Below are positions 1 through 8,896 of a stretch of DNA of 64,000 nt, one piece after another. The notes beneath the pieces are model-generated. The model was not told the DNA's origin. It ran no database searches and saw nothing but the letters and a program-made list of their open reading frames with translations. Each line of letters starts with the position of its first letter. Position 1 is the first letter of the stretch. Origin of the DNA: Roseiarcus sp963767245 (GTDB lineage Bacteria > Pseudomonadota > Alphaproteobacteria > Rhizobiales > Beijerinckiaceae); NCBI GenBank assembly GCA_963767245.1, contig CAVYDG010000024.1:186001-250000 (forward strand), written 5' to 3'. A program made the translations under genes and the position numbers.

Positions 1-231
1 GGCCTCACGACCGCCAACATCCTCTATCACATGCCGGATCATCCGGGGATCCTGCAAAATTACATCTGGCAGCAACACGACCTGCATCCCCATTTTCCCG
101 AGCTGAGAAAGTTCCTTGATTTCTGGTCGCGCGAGCTCGAGGGTTTTCTCCACTCCGTCACCGTCGCTCACGCCCGCCTCATTAGGCCGGCGGAATTCAG
201 GGCGATCGGCGCGGAATTCAGGCTGCACTGA
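1..231 (+). CDS. usg: Usg family protein, C-terminal part (5' end outside window)
   Basis: The frame is open from base 1 to the TGA ending at 231 and gives about 76 residues. It starts GLTTANILYHMPDHP and contains KFLDFWSRELEG and LHSVTVAHARLI, which I recognise as the small Usg family of Alphaproteobacteria (about 85-95 residues, function unknown). The apparent ATG at 31 lies inside the conserved block, so the true start is upstream of the window. No catalytic motif is visible. The next gene is on the opposite strand and converges on it with a 33-base gap, so this ends its own transcription unit. The family assignment is from recall of the motif. Confidence 0.8.
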   Translation, partial: GLTTANILYHMPDHPGILQNYIWQQHDLHPHFPELRKFLDFWSRELEGFLHSVTVAHARLIRPAEFRAIGAEFRLH

Positions 232-264
232 AGGCCGCGATTTTAGGCAACCCTATCGGCAGCG

Positions 265-2691
265 CTACGCCAACTCGGCCGCCTGCCCGGGCGCGCCGAT
301 CCCTTCCCGGTCGCCGATCGCCTCGAGGAATGAGCGTCTGAACGCGGCGCGGGAAAAATGAGCGCGCGCATATTCGAGTTGCCGACGCGACGCCGCTCGC
401 CAAAGGGCGTCGTCCAGCAGCAATTTCACCGCGGCGTCGGCCAGGGCGCGCGCCTCGTCGGCGATTGCGACGCACTCTTCGATGCCCGGCAGGCCTTGGG
501 CGCCGACCGGCGTGGTGACCAGCGGCAATCCTTCGCGCAAGGCCTCGACCACCTTTGATTTGACGCCCGCGCCCATTCGAAGCGGCACCACCGCAATCCG
601 GGCGCGAGCATAGCGCGCCCTGAGCTCGTTCTCGCTCACCCGGCCCCTGACCTCGACCCGGGCGCTCGCGAGCGCCCGGACAACCTGGGTAGGATTGGCG
701 CCGACCAACGACAGCGTCGCGTCCGGAACCTGCTCCCAAATCAATTTCATAATATCGCTCGCGAGCCAGACGGCCGCATCCACATTCGGGGGGTGGCCGA
801 ATCCCGCGACAAAGAGAATTTCGTGATTGCTGGCCGGTTCGCGGCCGTCGCCGAACTCATCATACGCATACGGGATGATGGTCTCCGCCCGCACGGCCAA
901 CGGTCGCGCCACTGCGGTTTCTTCCGGCGACGGATAGAGCACCACGTCCACCCGCGGCCATACGGATTTTTCGATTCCCTCCATCATCGCCGCGTCGATG
1001 GCCAATTGTTCGTCGCCAGTCCTCTGCGCCTCCATGCTCATTCGCTGGAAATGGAGGTCATGCCCATAGTAGACGATCGTCGCCTTGGAATGCCGTCTCA
1101 ACGGCCCGATGTATCGCGTCGCAAATGCCGGCCGGCTGAGCACAGCGAGCGAAATCGCGTGGCCGTTCTCTTTGATCCAGTCGTCGAAATAATAGCCAAA
1201 TCCATAGAACACCTCGACGTCGGAGGCCTGAAGAGGCGCGGTGTATTCGGGAACATAGGCGAGATTATCCGGCCAGAATTTCACCAGATACCCGGCGTAT
1301 TGCAGGCTTTCTATGATCGCCAGCATGGTACGGGAGCCGGCGTCCTGATCCGGCTGCGGAATATAGTGGTCGACAACCAACGCCGTTTTGCGATTCAGGC
1401 TGCGGTCGCGCGCGCGCATGGCCTCGGAGCCTCGAATGAAATGCTCCTTCCATAAAACCTCGCGCCACTTTTCGTAGAGCTTGTTGGTATTTGCGACTTG
1501 ATAAGACTTAAAGCCCGACGCCAAGTCTTTGCCTAGGCTCATTCCCTCCAAATGCACGATGGTCGAGAACGGACAATAATAGACCTTCTTTCCCGACGCT
1601 CTGATACGGAACGCAAGGTCGCTGTCCTCACAATAGGCCGGCGCAAAATCTTCATCGAATCCGCTGAGCTTTTCCCATAGCGCGCGAGAGATCAGGATGG
1701 CGCAACCGGAAATGTAATCGGTCTCTCTGACGTAATTATATTCCGGCTTCTCCGGGTCGTCGCCTCGGCCGTAGTTCCAGGCCGTGCCGTCCTCCCAGAT
1801 GATTCCGCCCGCTTCCTGAAGGACCCCATCAGGAAACAGCATTTTCGACCCGGCCAGGCCCGCGTCCGGAAATCGATCGAACACCTCCAGCAAAGGCTCG
1901 AGCCACGCTCCATGAACCAGCGTGTCATTGTTCAGGAAGAATAAGTAATCCCCCTTCGCCGCTCGAGCGAGGCGGTTGCACGACTTGGTGAAGCCGAGAT
2001 TGGTCGGGTTGACCTCAAGCCGAAGCCCCGCAACATTTTTCAGGACCTCGACGCCTGCATCGCCTGAAGCGTCGTCACCGACAATAACCTCGAATGGCGC
2101 TGCGGGCGGAAACTTTGCGATTGATTTGAGGCATTGCAAAGTCAACCATGGCTTGGCGAAACAGGGAATGATCACTGACACGAGCGGGCGATCGCTTGTC
2201 GGCAGGCTCACGCCCGCGACATCCACGCTGCGAAGCGGCCGCTTGGGCTCCGACGTCAGGATTGGTCCGAACACCAGTCGCCTTGGCCCCGGCGCGCCCA
2301 GCGGCGCAAAGTACTTGTCGAAGCGGCTTGGGCTGCGGCTTTCGGCGGAACTTGCAAACCGGGCCGACATTCGCCCGGAGATTGGCGCCGTCGCCGAACT
2401 GAGCAGCCTCAGCAGGCGGAAATTGAGGGCGAACTTGATCGGCCTCCACGGCCGTTCATATGTTCGTTTGAGCTGTTCGGCGAGGTTTGCGCGCTCGCTG
2501 GTCAAATGCTCCACCACCGCGCGGAGCAACTCTCTCGCCGCAATCGCGGAATCCCGTTCGGTTTCATATTGCGAGGCGCGCGCTTCCGCTCTTGCTTGCG
2601 CGGCGCGAGCGGCGTCCCGCTCGGCAATGAAGTCGGCGGAGTTGGAGTCTCTCGTGCCTCCGGGGTCGCTCTCCAAGGTCGAATTGCTCAC
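265..2691 (-). CDS. Two-domain glycosyltransferase (GT2 + GT4) with N-terminal coiled coil
   Basis: An 808-residue protein that probably transfers two sugars during assembly of a surface polysaccharide. Residues about 20-80 are rich in Ala, Arg and Glu with a coiled-coil look. Residues about 168-400 form a family 2 (GT-A) domain: PLVSVIIPC, the DDAS nucleotide-sugar motif near 206 and LNNDTLV near 253. Residues about 440-790 form a GT4-like (GT-B) domain with VVDHYIPQPDQDAGSR at its start, then FVAGFGHPPNVDA, SLVGANP and a late VPLRMGAGVKSKVVEAL phosphate-binding loop. There is no signal peptide or membrane segment, so it is likely cytoplasmic. The start is a GTG; no earlier start keeps homology. 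GmhB is divergent, and an RgpF-like gene lies beyond it, which fits a glycan locus. Donor and acceptor sugars cannot be told. Confidence 0.88.
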   Translation of the reverse strand: MSNSTLESDPGGTRDSNSADFIAERDAARAAQARAEARASQYETERDSAIAARELLRAVVEHLTSERANLAEQLKRTYERPWRPIKFALNFRLLRLLSSATAPISGRMSARFASSAESRSPSRFDKYFAPLGAPGPRRLVFGPILTSEPKRPLRSVDVAGVSLPTSDRPLVSVIIPCFAKPWLTLQCLKSIAKFPPAAPFEVIVGDDASGDAGVEVLKNVAGLRLEVNPTNLGFTKSCNRLARAAKGDYLFFLNNDTLVHGAWLEPLLEVFDRFPDAGLAGSKMLFPDGVLQEAGGIIWEDGTAWNYGRGDDPEKPEYNYVRETDYISGCAILISRALWEKLSGFDEDFAPAYCEDSDLAFRIRASGKKVYYCPFSTIVHLEGMSLGKDLASGFKSYQVANTNKLYEKWREVLWKEHFIRGSEAMRARDRSLNRKTALVVDHYIPQPDQDAGSRTMLAIIESLQYAGYLVKFWPDNLAYVPEYTAPLQASDVEVFYGFGYYFDDWIKENGHAISLAVLSRPAFATRYIGPLRRHSKATIVYYGHDLHFQRMSMEAQRTGDEQLAIDAAMMEGIEKSVWPRVDVVLYPSPEETAVARPLAVRAETIIPYAYDEFGDGREPASNHEILFVAGFGHPPNVDAAVWLASDIMKLIWEQVPDATLSLVGANPTQVVRALASARVEVRGRVSENELRARYARARIAVVPLRMGAGVKSKVVEALREGLPLVTTPVGAQGLPGIEECVAIADEARALADAAVKLLLDDALWRAASRRQLEYARAHFSRAAFRRSFLEAIGDREGIGAPGQAAELA

Positions 2692-2855
2692 GCTTTCAAT
2701 CCAATCGCCCTGGGGCCGGGCCCCGTAGCACCGGTATCGTTTGCCTGTCCAGCTTGTCCGACGGTCGCCGTGCGCGAGAGCGCGTCGCCTCGATCTTGTT
2801 TCTTCTTGGCGGTGTGACTATTACCCGCCCGCCGTGAACGCCCCTGGCGGCCTTG

Positions 2856-3464
2856 ATGTCTCGGGATCATTTGATGAATGCGTCGCGCCAGCTCCCGGGC
2901 AGTATCATGGACCCAACGGCGCGGCCGAGGCGGGTTGCGCTGATCGACCGTGATGGGACCATCATCGTCGACAAGGTCTATCTGAGCGATCCGGACGGAA
3001 TCGAGTTTGCGCCAGGCGCAATCGAGGGGCTGCGATTGCTGCGGGATGCGGGATTTGCGCTGGTCCTGGTGACCAATCAGTCGGGAATCGCGCGCGGTTA
3101 TTTCGACTTGGGCCGGCTCGAACAGATTCACGGCCGGCTCCGCTCCATGCTGATGGCGGAGGGGGTGAGGCTGGATGCGATCTATTTCTGCCCGCATGGC
3201 CCGGACGACAAGTGCGATTGCCGCAAGCCGGCGCCAGGGATGGTGACGAGCGCAATGCGGGACTTGGGGTTTGGCCCGGATGAGGCGGTCCTTATCGGCG
3301 ACAGCGACGGCGACATGGGCGCCGCCGCGGCCGCCGGCGTCGCCGGGGTGCGGGTGGCGAGCGCCGGCAAGTCTATCGGCGTCGCGACCGATTTCCTCGA
3401 AGCCGCACGACGCGCCCTGCTCCTGCTGGCCGAGCGCGAGGGCGGACAGGCGGGAAGGGGCTGA
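2856..3464 (+). CDS. gmhB: D-glycero-D-manno-heptose 1,7-bisphosphate 7-phosphatase (HAD, GmhB-type)
   Basis: A HAD-superfamily phosphatase that removes the C7 phosphate of heptose bisphosphate on the way to ADP-heptose for LPS core; histidinol-phosphatase-like members share the fold. Motif I is ALIDRDGTI, followed by VTNQSGIARGYF, the Cys/His zinc-loop CPHGPDDKCDCRKP typical of GmhB, and IGDSDGDMGAAAAAG with the late acidic pair. About 200 residues, the usual size. The start is uncertain: a TTG-ATG pair at 2853/2856, ATG at 2877, or ATG at 2907, which begins just before the RRVALIDRDG core and may be the real one. It is divergent from the double glycosyltransferase and convergent with the RgpF-like gene. 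Confidence 0.85.
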   Translation: MSRDHLMNASRQLPGSIMDPTARPRRVALIDRDGTIIVDKVYLSDPDGIEFAPGAIEGLRLLRDAGFALVLVTNQSGIARGYFDLGRLEQIHGRLRSMLMAEGVRLDAIYFCPHGPDDKCDCRKPAPGMVTSAMRDLGFGPDEAVLIGDSDGDMGAAAAAGVAGVRVASAGKSIGVATDFLEAARRALLLLAEREGGQAGRG

Positions 3465-3492
3465 TTGCAGACTGCGCCGAACTCGCGATCCT

Positions 3493-4702
3493 TCATCGCG
3501 GCCCCTGTGTCACCTGGCGCCCATCGCTGTCGGCAAGCTCAAAGCCGGCGACGACCGCCGAGGTCGTGAACAGGCGCTCGGTCGCATGTTCGAGGCCGCC
3601 GTCCAAGAGGCCTTGCTCCTCGGGAAAGGCGCGGGCGAGCTTGAGCTCGCGGAGCGGCCGCAGCGCTTCGGGACGGGCCCAGAACATGGTCCCGCCGTAG
3701 AAGTCGAGACGAAAATCCTTGGGCGCAACGCCCATCTTCGCCGCCAGCTCCAGCACCTTCGGCCGGGTCTTGCCCCAGGACGGCTCCAGCGGCGAAGTTT
3801 CGCTCGGAAGTCGAAAGGCGCGCGGGCCGATGATCCCGATGCTCGCGTCGGCCTCGAACGCCCGAACGATCAACTCGGCGATCCCCGGGCCGGCAAGAAG
3901 ATCGAACAGGGACCGTCGCCGCCACAGCGCGCCGAGATACGAGATGCGCCCGCCATCGTTCGACTTCTTGCCGTGGATTTTGCAGACGTAGCGATAGCGA
4001 TCGAGCCGGCCCGATTCTCAGAAGCTCGAGGAAGGGCCGGACGTCCCGGCCGCGATTGTCGGTCACGACGACTTCGGCGCCCGGAAAGTCGCGGACGACC
4101 GCTTCGACCAGCCGATCGCGCGCCGCCACGGTGGTGACGATCAGGTCGAAGGGAATGCTCAGACGCTTCAACACGCCAGCGATATCGGGCCAGGTGTCCT
4201 CGTAGTAGACATGCGCCACAATCGCAGCGGCTGGCGTCGAAATTGGCGGCGCCTGAGGCGCGTCTCCCTCGATCGGCGCCCAGCCCTGGAGGAGTTCGGG
4301 ATGGCTTGTCACCAGTCGGCCGTCGAGCGCGACCCCGGTGTTGAACATGTGCTGATTGAAGGTGGTGAAGCGTTTTCTCTCGGCCTTGACGCCATAACAA
4401 AACAGCGAGAATTCAGCGAACTCAAGATATTTCTTCTTCTTGAACATGAGCATGAGCCGCAGCCGGACCCAGAGCGTGAGCGGGAGGCTGAGCGGCTCGG
4501 CGAGGAAGTCGTCGGCCTCAATCGAGCCGGTCGGTCCGCCGGTCGGAACGATGAAGTAACCGAGCCCTGGGGAATAGGGCAGGAGCACGATCTGGCTGGC
4601 GCTCGTACTGCCGATGCGCAGTTGCGAGACGTGGTGCTCGAGCGCGCCGCGGCTCGGCCTCAGCCGGGTCGCGCGCTCTAGGCTCATGCGAAACTTGCTC
4701 AT
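3493..4702 (-). pseudogene. Rhamnan synthesis protein F (RgpF)-like glycosyltransferase, one frameshift
   Basis: Two minus-strand frames join into one RgpF-family protein. The first runs from ATG 4702 (MSKFRMSLERATRL) through AAIVAHVYYEDTWPDI and VVVTDNRGRDVRPFLELLRIG. The other begins RLDRYRYVCKIHGKKS and continues through GGTMFWARPEAL to the stop at 3493. Removing one base in the C-rich stretch near 4006-4012 restores NRGRD-(x)n-VCKIHGKKS, the family signature. Family members process or extend rhamnose-rich surface glycans, usually at the cytoplasmic face. An ATG at 4864 would overlap the divergent sulfatase and adds no homology, so 4702 is preferred. The single +1 break may be a sequencing error rather than decay, since both halves are otherwise well conserved. 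Confidence 0.75.
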
Positions 4703-4863
4703 CGGGTCAGCGGCGCATCCTCTAGCGAGGACGCTGGCGACGGGCAATCTGCCCGGTCCGAGCGTCACGACCCGCATGACCGGATGTTGATTGCGCGAGC
4801 CTAAAAGGAATGGGCGCGCGCGGCGGAGGCGGGATAGGACAGGGCGGAACGAGGATTCGCCCA

Positions 4864-6393
4864 ATGACCGCCAAAGCGCCCAATGTCCTTATCGTCATGG
4901 CCGATCAGATGGCGCCGGCCTTCCTGCCGATCTACGGCCATCCCCTGACCCGCGCCCCCAACTTGCAGGCGCTGGCGCGCAGCGGGGTCGTCTTCGACAG
5001 CGCCTATTGCAACAGTCCCCTATGTTCGCCGTCGCGCGCCTCGTTCATGTCGGGCTCGCTCCCCTCGCGCAGCCGCGCATTCGACAATGCGGCGGAGTTC
5101 GGAGCCGACGTTCCGACGTTTGCGCATTGCCTGAGACTCCGTGGCTACCAGACTATTCTGTCAGGGAAAATGCACTTCTGCGGGCCCGATCAAATGCATG
5201 GGTTCGAAGAGCGGCTGACGACCGACATCTATCCCGCCGACTTTGGCTGGACTCCGGACTGGGACCGTCCGGAGCATCGCCCGAGCTGGTATCACAACAT
5301 GAGCTCGGTCCGTGAAGCCGGCGTGTGCGTGCGCACCAACCAGCTCGACTTCGACGATGAAACCGCCTTCATGGCCGAGCGTGCGATCTTCGACATCGCG
5401 CGCTCAAAGGATCACCGGCCATTCCTGCTCGTCGCTTCGTTCACCCATCCGCACGACCCCTTCGCCGTGCCGCAGCGCTACTGGGACCTCTATCGCGATT
5501 CCGACATCGATATGCCCGGGCCCGCCGTCGCGCCGGACGCGCTCGACCCGCACTCGCGCCGGCTGCGCCACGTTTGCGCCATGGACGCTGAGCCGGTGAC
5601 GGAGGCGCAAATCCGTGCCGCGCGGCACGCCTACTACGGCGCGATCGGCTACATCGACGACCAGCTCGGGCGGCTTATGGCGGCGCTGCGTTCGTCCGGC
5701 TTGGCGGAGGACACGATCGTCATTCTGACCAGCGATCACGGCGAAATGCTCGGCGAACGCGGCCTTTGGTATAAGATGAGCTTCTTCGAGGGCGCGAGCC
5801 GCGTGCCCCTTGTCATCGCCAATCCCGGCCGCTTTGCTCCACGCCACGTCGCCGCCAGCGTCTCGCTCGTCGACATCATGCCGACGCTTATCGACATCTC
5901 CGGCGGGAGCGCGCAACCGCTCGGGGTCGCCATCGATGGACGTAGCCTCGCGCCCCACCTCGGCGGCGGCGCGGGCCACGACGAAGCGATTGGCGAGTAT
6001 CTGGCGGAGGGGGCCATCGCACCGATCGTGATGATCCGCCGCGCGGCGTTCAAATTCATTCACTCGCCCGCGGATCCCGACCAGCTCTACGACCTCAGCC
6101 GCGATCCCGGCGAGCGCGACAATCTTGCCGGCAAGGTTGAGCACGCGCCGCAGGTGGCCGCCTTGCGCGCGGAGGTCGCCAAACGCTGGGACCTGGGCGC
6201 GCTGGACGCCGAGGTGCGCGCAAGCCAGCGCCGCCGCAGGTTGGTCGACGCCGCGCTCAACCAGGGCGAGCCCCGCTCGTGGGATTTCCAGCCGTTCCGC
6301 GACGCGGCGCGGCAATACATGCGCAATTCCATGGACCTCGACGATCTCGAGGCGATGGCGCGATTCCCCCGAGCAGGCCAGGGGCCGAATTAG
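4864..6393 (+). CDS. betC: Choline sulfatase
   Basis: A 509-residue alkaline-phosphatase-fold sulfatase that hydrolyses choline-O-sulfate to choline and sulfate. APNVLIVMADQ supplies early metal ligands. CSPSRA at about residues 54-59 is the sulfatase signature, with Cys54 expected to be converted to formylglycine. TSDHGEMLGERGLWYK carries the late metal ligands. The C-terminal stretch RSWDFQPFRDAARQYMRN followed by a DLDDLEA segment matches the choline-sulfatase C-terminal domain and separates it from other arylsulfatases. No signal peptide, so cytoplasmic. The longer ATG at 4810 adds only a Gly/Arg-rich tail; 4864 is chosen because homology starts there. There are no betA/betB or choline transporter genes nearby, so the released choline is handled elsewhere. 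Confidence 0.9.
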   Translation: MTAKAPNVLIVMADQMAPAFLPIYGHPLTRAPNLQALARSGVVFDSAYCNSPLCSPSRASFMSGSLPSRSRAFDNAAEFGADVPTFAHCLRLRGYQTILSGKMHFCGPDQMHGFEERLTTDIYPADFGWTPDWDRPEHRPSWYHNMSSVREAGVCVRTNQLDFDDETAFMAERAIFDIARSKDHRPFLLVASFTHPHDPFAVPQRYWDLYRDSDIDMPGPAVAPDALDPHSRRLRHVCAMDAEPVTEAQIRAARHAYYGAIGYIDDQLGRLMAALRSSGLAEDTIVILTSDHGEMLGERGLWYKMSFFEGASRVPLVIANPGRFAPRHVAASVSLVDIMPTLIDISGGSAQPLGVAIDGRSLAPHLGGGAGHDEAIGEYLAEGAIAPIVMIRRAAFKFIHSPADPDQLYDLSRDPGERDNLAGKVEHAPQVAALRAEVAKRWDLGALDAEVRASQRRRRLVDAALNQGEPRSWDFQPFRDAARQYMRNSMDLDDLEAMARFPRAGQGPN

Positions 6394-6470
6394 AGCGCAG
6401 GAAGCGGGCGGCGAACGCGAATTCGCGGTGCTAGGCGGACCCCAATAGCGTCAACCTTCGGAGATCTGCG

Positions 6471-7454
6471 ATGACGGCCGCGGCACAGCGCGCGATGACG
6501 GCGCGGGAATGGGGACTTCTCGGTCTGCTCTCGCTGCTGTGGGGCGGGTCGTACTTCTTCGTCGGCGTCGCCATCGCCGAGATCCCGCCGCTGACGCTGG
6601 TTACGCTGCGGGTCGGTATCGCGGCGGCGCTGTTGTGGGTGAGCGCGCCATTCCTCGGCGTCGCGCCTCCCAGGAGCATGAAGGCCCTCGGGGCGCTGGC
6701 AGTGCTGGGCTTCGGCAACAACGCCGTACCCTTCGCCCTCATCACTTGGGGCCAGACGCATCTGGCGAGCGGTCTCGCTTCGATCCTCGTCGCCGCAACG
6801 CCTCTCTTCACCGTCCTTGCTGCGCACGTCCTCACTGCGGAAGAGAAGCTGAGTGGGCTCAAACTTTTCGGAACCCTGGCGGGTATGGCGGGCGTCGCCT
6901 GGCTCATCGGCCCGGACCTGCTGTTTGGCGGCGCCTCGAGCAATGCGTGGGCGGAACTCGCGCTTCTCGCGGCGGCGCTGTCGTACGCGCTCTCCGCCAT
7001 CTACGCCCGGCGCATGCCTTCGCTCGGCCTCAAGCCGATCGACGTCGCCGCCGGGCAGGCGACAGCGGCGACGGTATTTCTTGCGCCGCTGGCGCTTTTA
7101 ATCGACAAGCCCTGGACCCTTCCTTTGCCAAGCGGCCCGGTCATCGCGTCGGTGCTTGCGATCGCGGCGTTCTCCACCGCGCTCGCCTTCATCGTCTACT
7201 TCCGCATCCTGGCCGGCGCCGGGGCGACGAACGTGCTGCTGGTGACCCTTCTGACCCCGGCGACTGCGGTGATCCTGGGCGCCCTATTCCTGCACGAGCG
7301 GTTGATGACGCATCAGTTCCTCGGCTTCGCGCTCATCGCGGCCGGTCTCGCATTTATCGATGGCCGCCTGCCCCGCGCCCTGTTCGGCGCGCGCGATAAC
7401 CCTAACCCGGCGTCAGGCAATTCCCGGCTGCCCATCGGCGAGAAATCGCGCTAA
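6471..7454 (+). CDS. DMT-superfamily (EamA) exporter
   Basis: A 327-residue inner-membrane protein with about ten hydrophobic segments in two EamA repeats. The first starts at EWGLLGLLSLLWGGSYFFVGVAI, with the typical conserved WGGSYFF; the second starts near NAWAELALLAAALSYALSAIYARR. FLHERLMTHQFLGFALIAAGL is the usual last helix motif. A GGAG eight bases ahead of ATG 6471 supports the start. The substrate is not predictable; relatives export amino acids or other small metabolites. It lies 77 bases downstream of betC and 21 bases upstream of a small conserved gene, so it could share transcription with either. Confidence 0.88.
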   Translation: MTAAAQRAMTAREWGLLGLLSLLWGGSYFFVGVAIAEIPPLTLVTLRVGIAAALLWVSAPFLGVAPPRSMKALGALAVLGFGNNAVPFALITWGQTHLASGLASILVAATPLFTVLAAHVLTAEEKLSGLKLFGTLAGMAGVAWLIGPDLLFGGASSNAWAELALLAAALSYALSAIYARRMPSLGLKPIDVAAGQATAATVFLAPLALLIDKPWTLPLPSGPVIASVLAIAAFSTALAFIVYFRILAGAGATNVLLVTLLTPATAVILGALFLHERLMTHQFLGFALIAAGLAFIDGRLPRALFGARDNPNPASGNSRLPIGEKSR

Positions 7455-7475
7455 GGTTGGCCGAAGAGGCCCGCG

Positions 7476-7736
7476 ATGGCGATGGAGACCAGGAAGCCGA
7501 TCGATCTTGCCGGGCGCGTCGCCGAGCGGCGCAGCCGCCGCCAAAGCCCCTTCCTGGCCGAGGACGCGTGGCGGCGGGAGAGTTTTTGTCTGCCGCGCAG
7601 CGAAGCGCGCGCAAAAGCGCGCGAATGGTTCGAGCGCTTCCCCAAGGCGGCCTATATGACCGAGATCGAATCCTGGCGCGAGCTTGCCGATGACCAGATC
7701 GAGTTCGTCATGCGCCGGCTGCCATCCGCAGATTGA
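7476..7736 (+). CDS. Small conserved protein of unknown function
   Basis: An 86-residue (or 84, from the second ATG at 7482) soluble, charged protein beginning MAMETRKPIDLAGRVAERR and ending in a WRELADDQIEFVMRRLPSAD tail. Codon use is normal for the window, the frame is full length, and it starts 21 bases after the DMT exporter, which argues for a real gene. I do not recognise a domain. The EWFERFPKAAYMTEIESW segment looks helical. An IS200-type element begins about 100 bases downstream. Confidence 0.6.
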   Translation: MAMETRKPIDLAGRVAERRSRRQSPFLAEDAWRRESFCLPRSEARAKAREWFERFPKAAYMTEIESWRELADDQIEFVMRRLPSAD

Positions 7737-7923
7737 GCTTGCTTTGCCAAGAGACGCGCGAATCGCGAGCCGGCGTCCGCGGAACGAATCCTGTCGCGTC
7801 ACGAAGGCCGTGGGCCGATTGGTTCAAGTCGCCGTAAGTATCCCCCGGCAAAGCCGGGGGCTTTATGGTATGAACCGCTCAAAGCGGTAGGAGGGGTCGC
7901 TAGGCGCCCCCTTGAGTTTGGCG

Positions 7924-7945
7924 GCCACCTGAAGGTGGCGTTTTT
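7924..7945 (+). terminator. Rho-independent terminator guarding the 3' end of the IS200 transposase
   Basis: GCCACC-tgaa-GGTGGC at 7924-7939 is followed directly by GTTTTT (T run 7941-7945), which abuts the tnpA stop codon. The U tract follows the stem only on the plus strand, so it would stop transcription entering from the flanking genes antisense to tnpA. IS200 elements are known to carry transcription-blocking structures. Confidence 0.6.
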
Positions 7946-8376
7946 CAGCGCCAGAGATTCATCTGTTCGAGCCTCTGATCCTCTTTCTCTTGGTTGCGAA
8001 TGTAGGCGCGGATCGCCTCCTCGTCCCGCCCGACCGTGTTGACGAAGAAACCTCGGGCCCAAAAGTGCTGTCCGACGAAATTGCGTTTGCGCTCTCCATA
8101 AACCCGAGCCATGTGGATCGCGCTCTTGCCCTTGATGTACCCGACGACCTGCGACACCGCATGTTTCGGCGGGATCGACAGCAGCATGTGCACGTGATCG
8201 GGCATCAAGTGCCCTTCTTCGACCTTCAACTCCTTCTGGAGCGCAAGCCGGCGGAAAACCTCGCCCAGATGGCGCCGTAGCTCCTGATACAACGTCCTGC
8301 GCCGACATTTCGGAATGAAAACCACATGATATTTGCAGTCCCATGTGGTGTGGCTTAGGCTCTCGTACTCGTCCAT
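7945..8376 (-). CDS. tnpA: IS200/IS605-family transposase TnpA
   Basis: A 143-residue Y1 transposase, the full length for the family. The HUH metal-binding motif is HVH at residues 61-63 inside GHLMPDHVHMLLSIPP. The catalytic tyrosine is Tyr125 in RAYIRNQEK. The N-terminal HTTWDCKYHVVFIPKCRR and the HFWARGFFVNTVG block are typical. It cuts and joins single-stranded ends during replication. The gene appears intact and could be active. Only one copy is visible in the window. Confidence 0.95.
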   Translation of the reverse strand: MDEYESLSHTTWDCKYHVVFIPKCRRRTLYQELRRHLGEVFRRLALQKELKVEEGHLMPDHVHMLLSIPPKHAVSQVVGYIKGKSAIHMARVYGERKRNFVGQHFWARGFFVNTVGRDEEAIRAYIRNQEKEDQRLEQMNLWR

Positions 8377-8510
8377 CGGTGGAGTTCCTTTCGTGTGAGT
8401 GGCTGCTCACGTTGGAACTCCGCTGATGGACCGCCCTAAACGTCAAACTGCTACTGCCACCCCGGCAAAGCCGGGGGGTCTCCCGCTTACGCTAGCGTTT
8501 GGATGCATGC

Positions 8511-8723
8511 TCAACTGACGTTTCGCCAGGTCGCAAGGAGCTTTACGACAAACTTGTCGGCGTCCGTCTGGGCTTCGCGTCTGGTCGCAAAGCTGAACAT
8601 CGACGTGTCGCGGAGCCGCTCGGTTTCAAAAACGTCCCATCGGTACCGACCCGGACGATTTGCATCCTCTCTGACCCGAACGCTGTAGGGCGCGATTTCT
8701 GCCATGGTTGCACCATGCGCCAT
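8511..8723 (-). CDS. Small conserved protein of unknown function
   Basis: A 70-residue protein (64 from the second ATG at 8705). Its core reads YSVRVREDANRPGRYRWDVFE, then a FATRREAQTDADKFV stretch and a KLLATW ending. This looks like the small hypothetical proteins common in rhizobia, with an arginine-rich middle and an FATRREAQ-like helix. No enzymatic motif is visible. It sits alone between the IS200 element and the secE promoter on the opposite strand. The overlapping plus-strand frame at 8499-8993 is judged a shadow because it runs through the secE leader hairpins. Confidence 0.5.
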   Translation of the reverse strand: MAHGATMAEIAPYSVRVREDANRPGRYRWDVFETERLRDTSMFSFATRREAQTDADKFVVKLLATWRNVS

Positions 8724-8817
8724 TCACCGTACTGTTTCCACAACAAAGAAAACCGAGACATCTTCAAATGGGGCCTGGCGCGCACGATCATCATATCTTG
8801 CCGGGCCGCGCCTCGGG

Positions 8818-8846
8818 GCGGGCGGCGGATTTCCCGCCTCGCCCGC
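8818..8846 (+). terminator. GC-rich hairpin with short T run upstream of the secE promoter
   Basis: GCGGGC-GGCGG, loop atttc, CCGCC-tc-GCCCGC forms an 11-bp stem with a two-base bulge, followed by acATTTTgcTT. It probably insulates secE-nusG from upstream transcription. Confidence 0.45.
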
Positions 8847-8855
8847 ACATTTTGC

Positions 8856-8883
8856 TTGGCGAGAGGCCGTCCGATCCTATATG
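8856..8883 (+). promoter_or_regulatory. Candidate sigma-70 promoter of secE-nusG
   Basis: TTGGCG (8856-8861), a 16-base spacer and TATATG (8878-8883) give a reasonable housekeeping promoter about 100 bases ahead of the secE ATG. Inferred from the consensus only. Confidence 0.45.
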
Positions 8884-8896
8884 AGGTCGAGGTGGC

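Larger units (their letters stand above)
7842..8478 (-). mobile_element. IS200-type insertion sequence (Y1 transposase only)
   Basis: The element consists of one HUH/Y1 transposase gene bracketed by near-identical GC hairpins. The right-end copy is at 7842-7860 and the left-end copy at 8459-8478; both are built on CCCCGGCAAAGCCGGGG. Subterminal hairpins instead of terminal inverted repeats are the known architecture of IS200/IS605 elements, which move as single strands. A second small stem (ACCGCT-caa-AGCGGT, 7874-7888) and a third (7924-7939) lie between the right-end hairpin and the transposase stop. No tnpB is present. The exact cleavage sites are not resolved; the true ends may lie some tens of bases outside the given span. 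Confidence 0.8.

Noticed and set aside
7735..7850. GGTTCAAGTC at 7821-7830 looks like a tRNA T-loop
   Set aside because: No matching acceptor, D or anticodon stems can be drawn from the preceding 70 bases.
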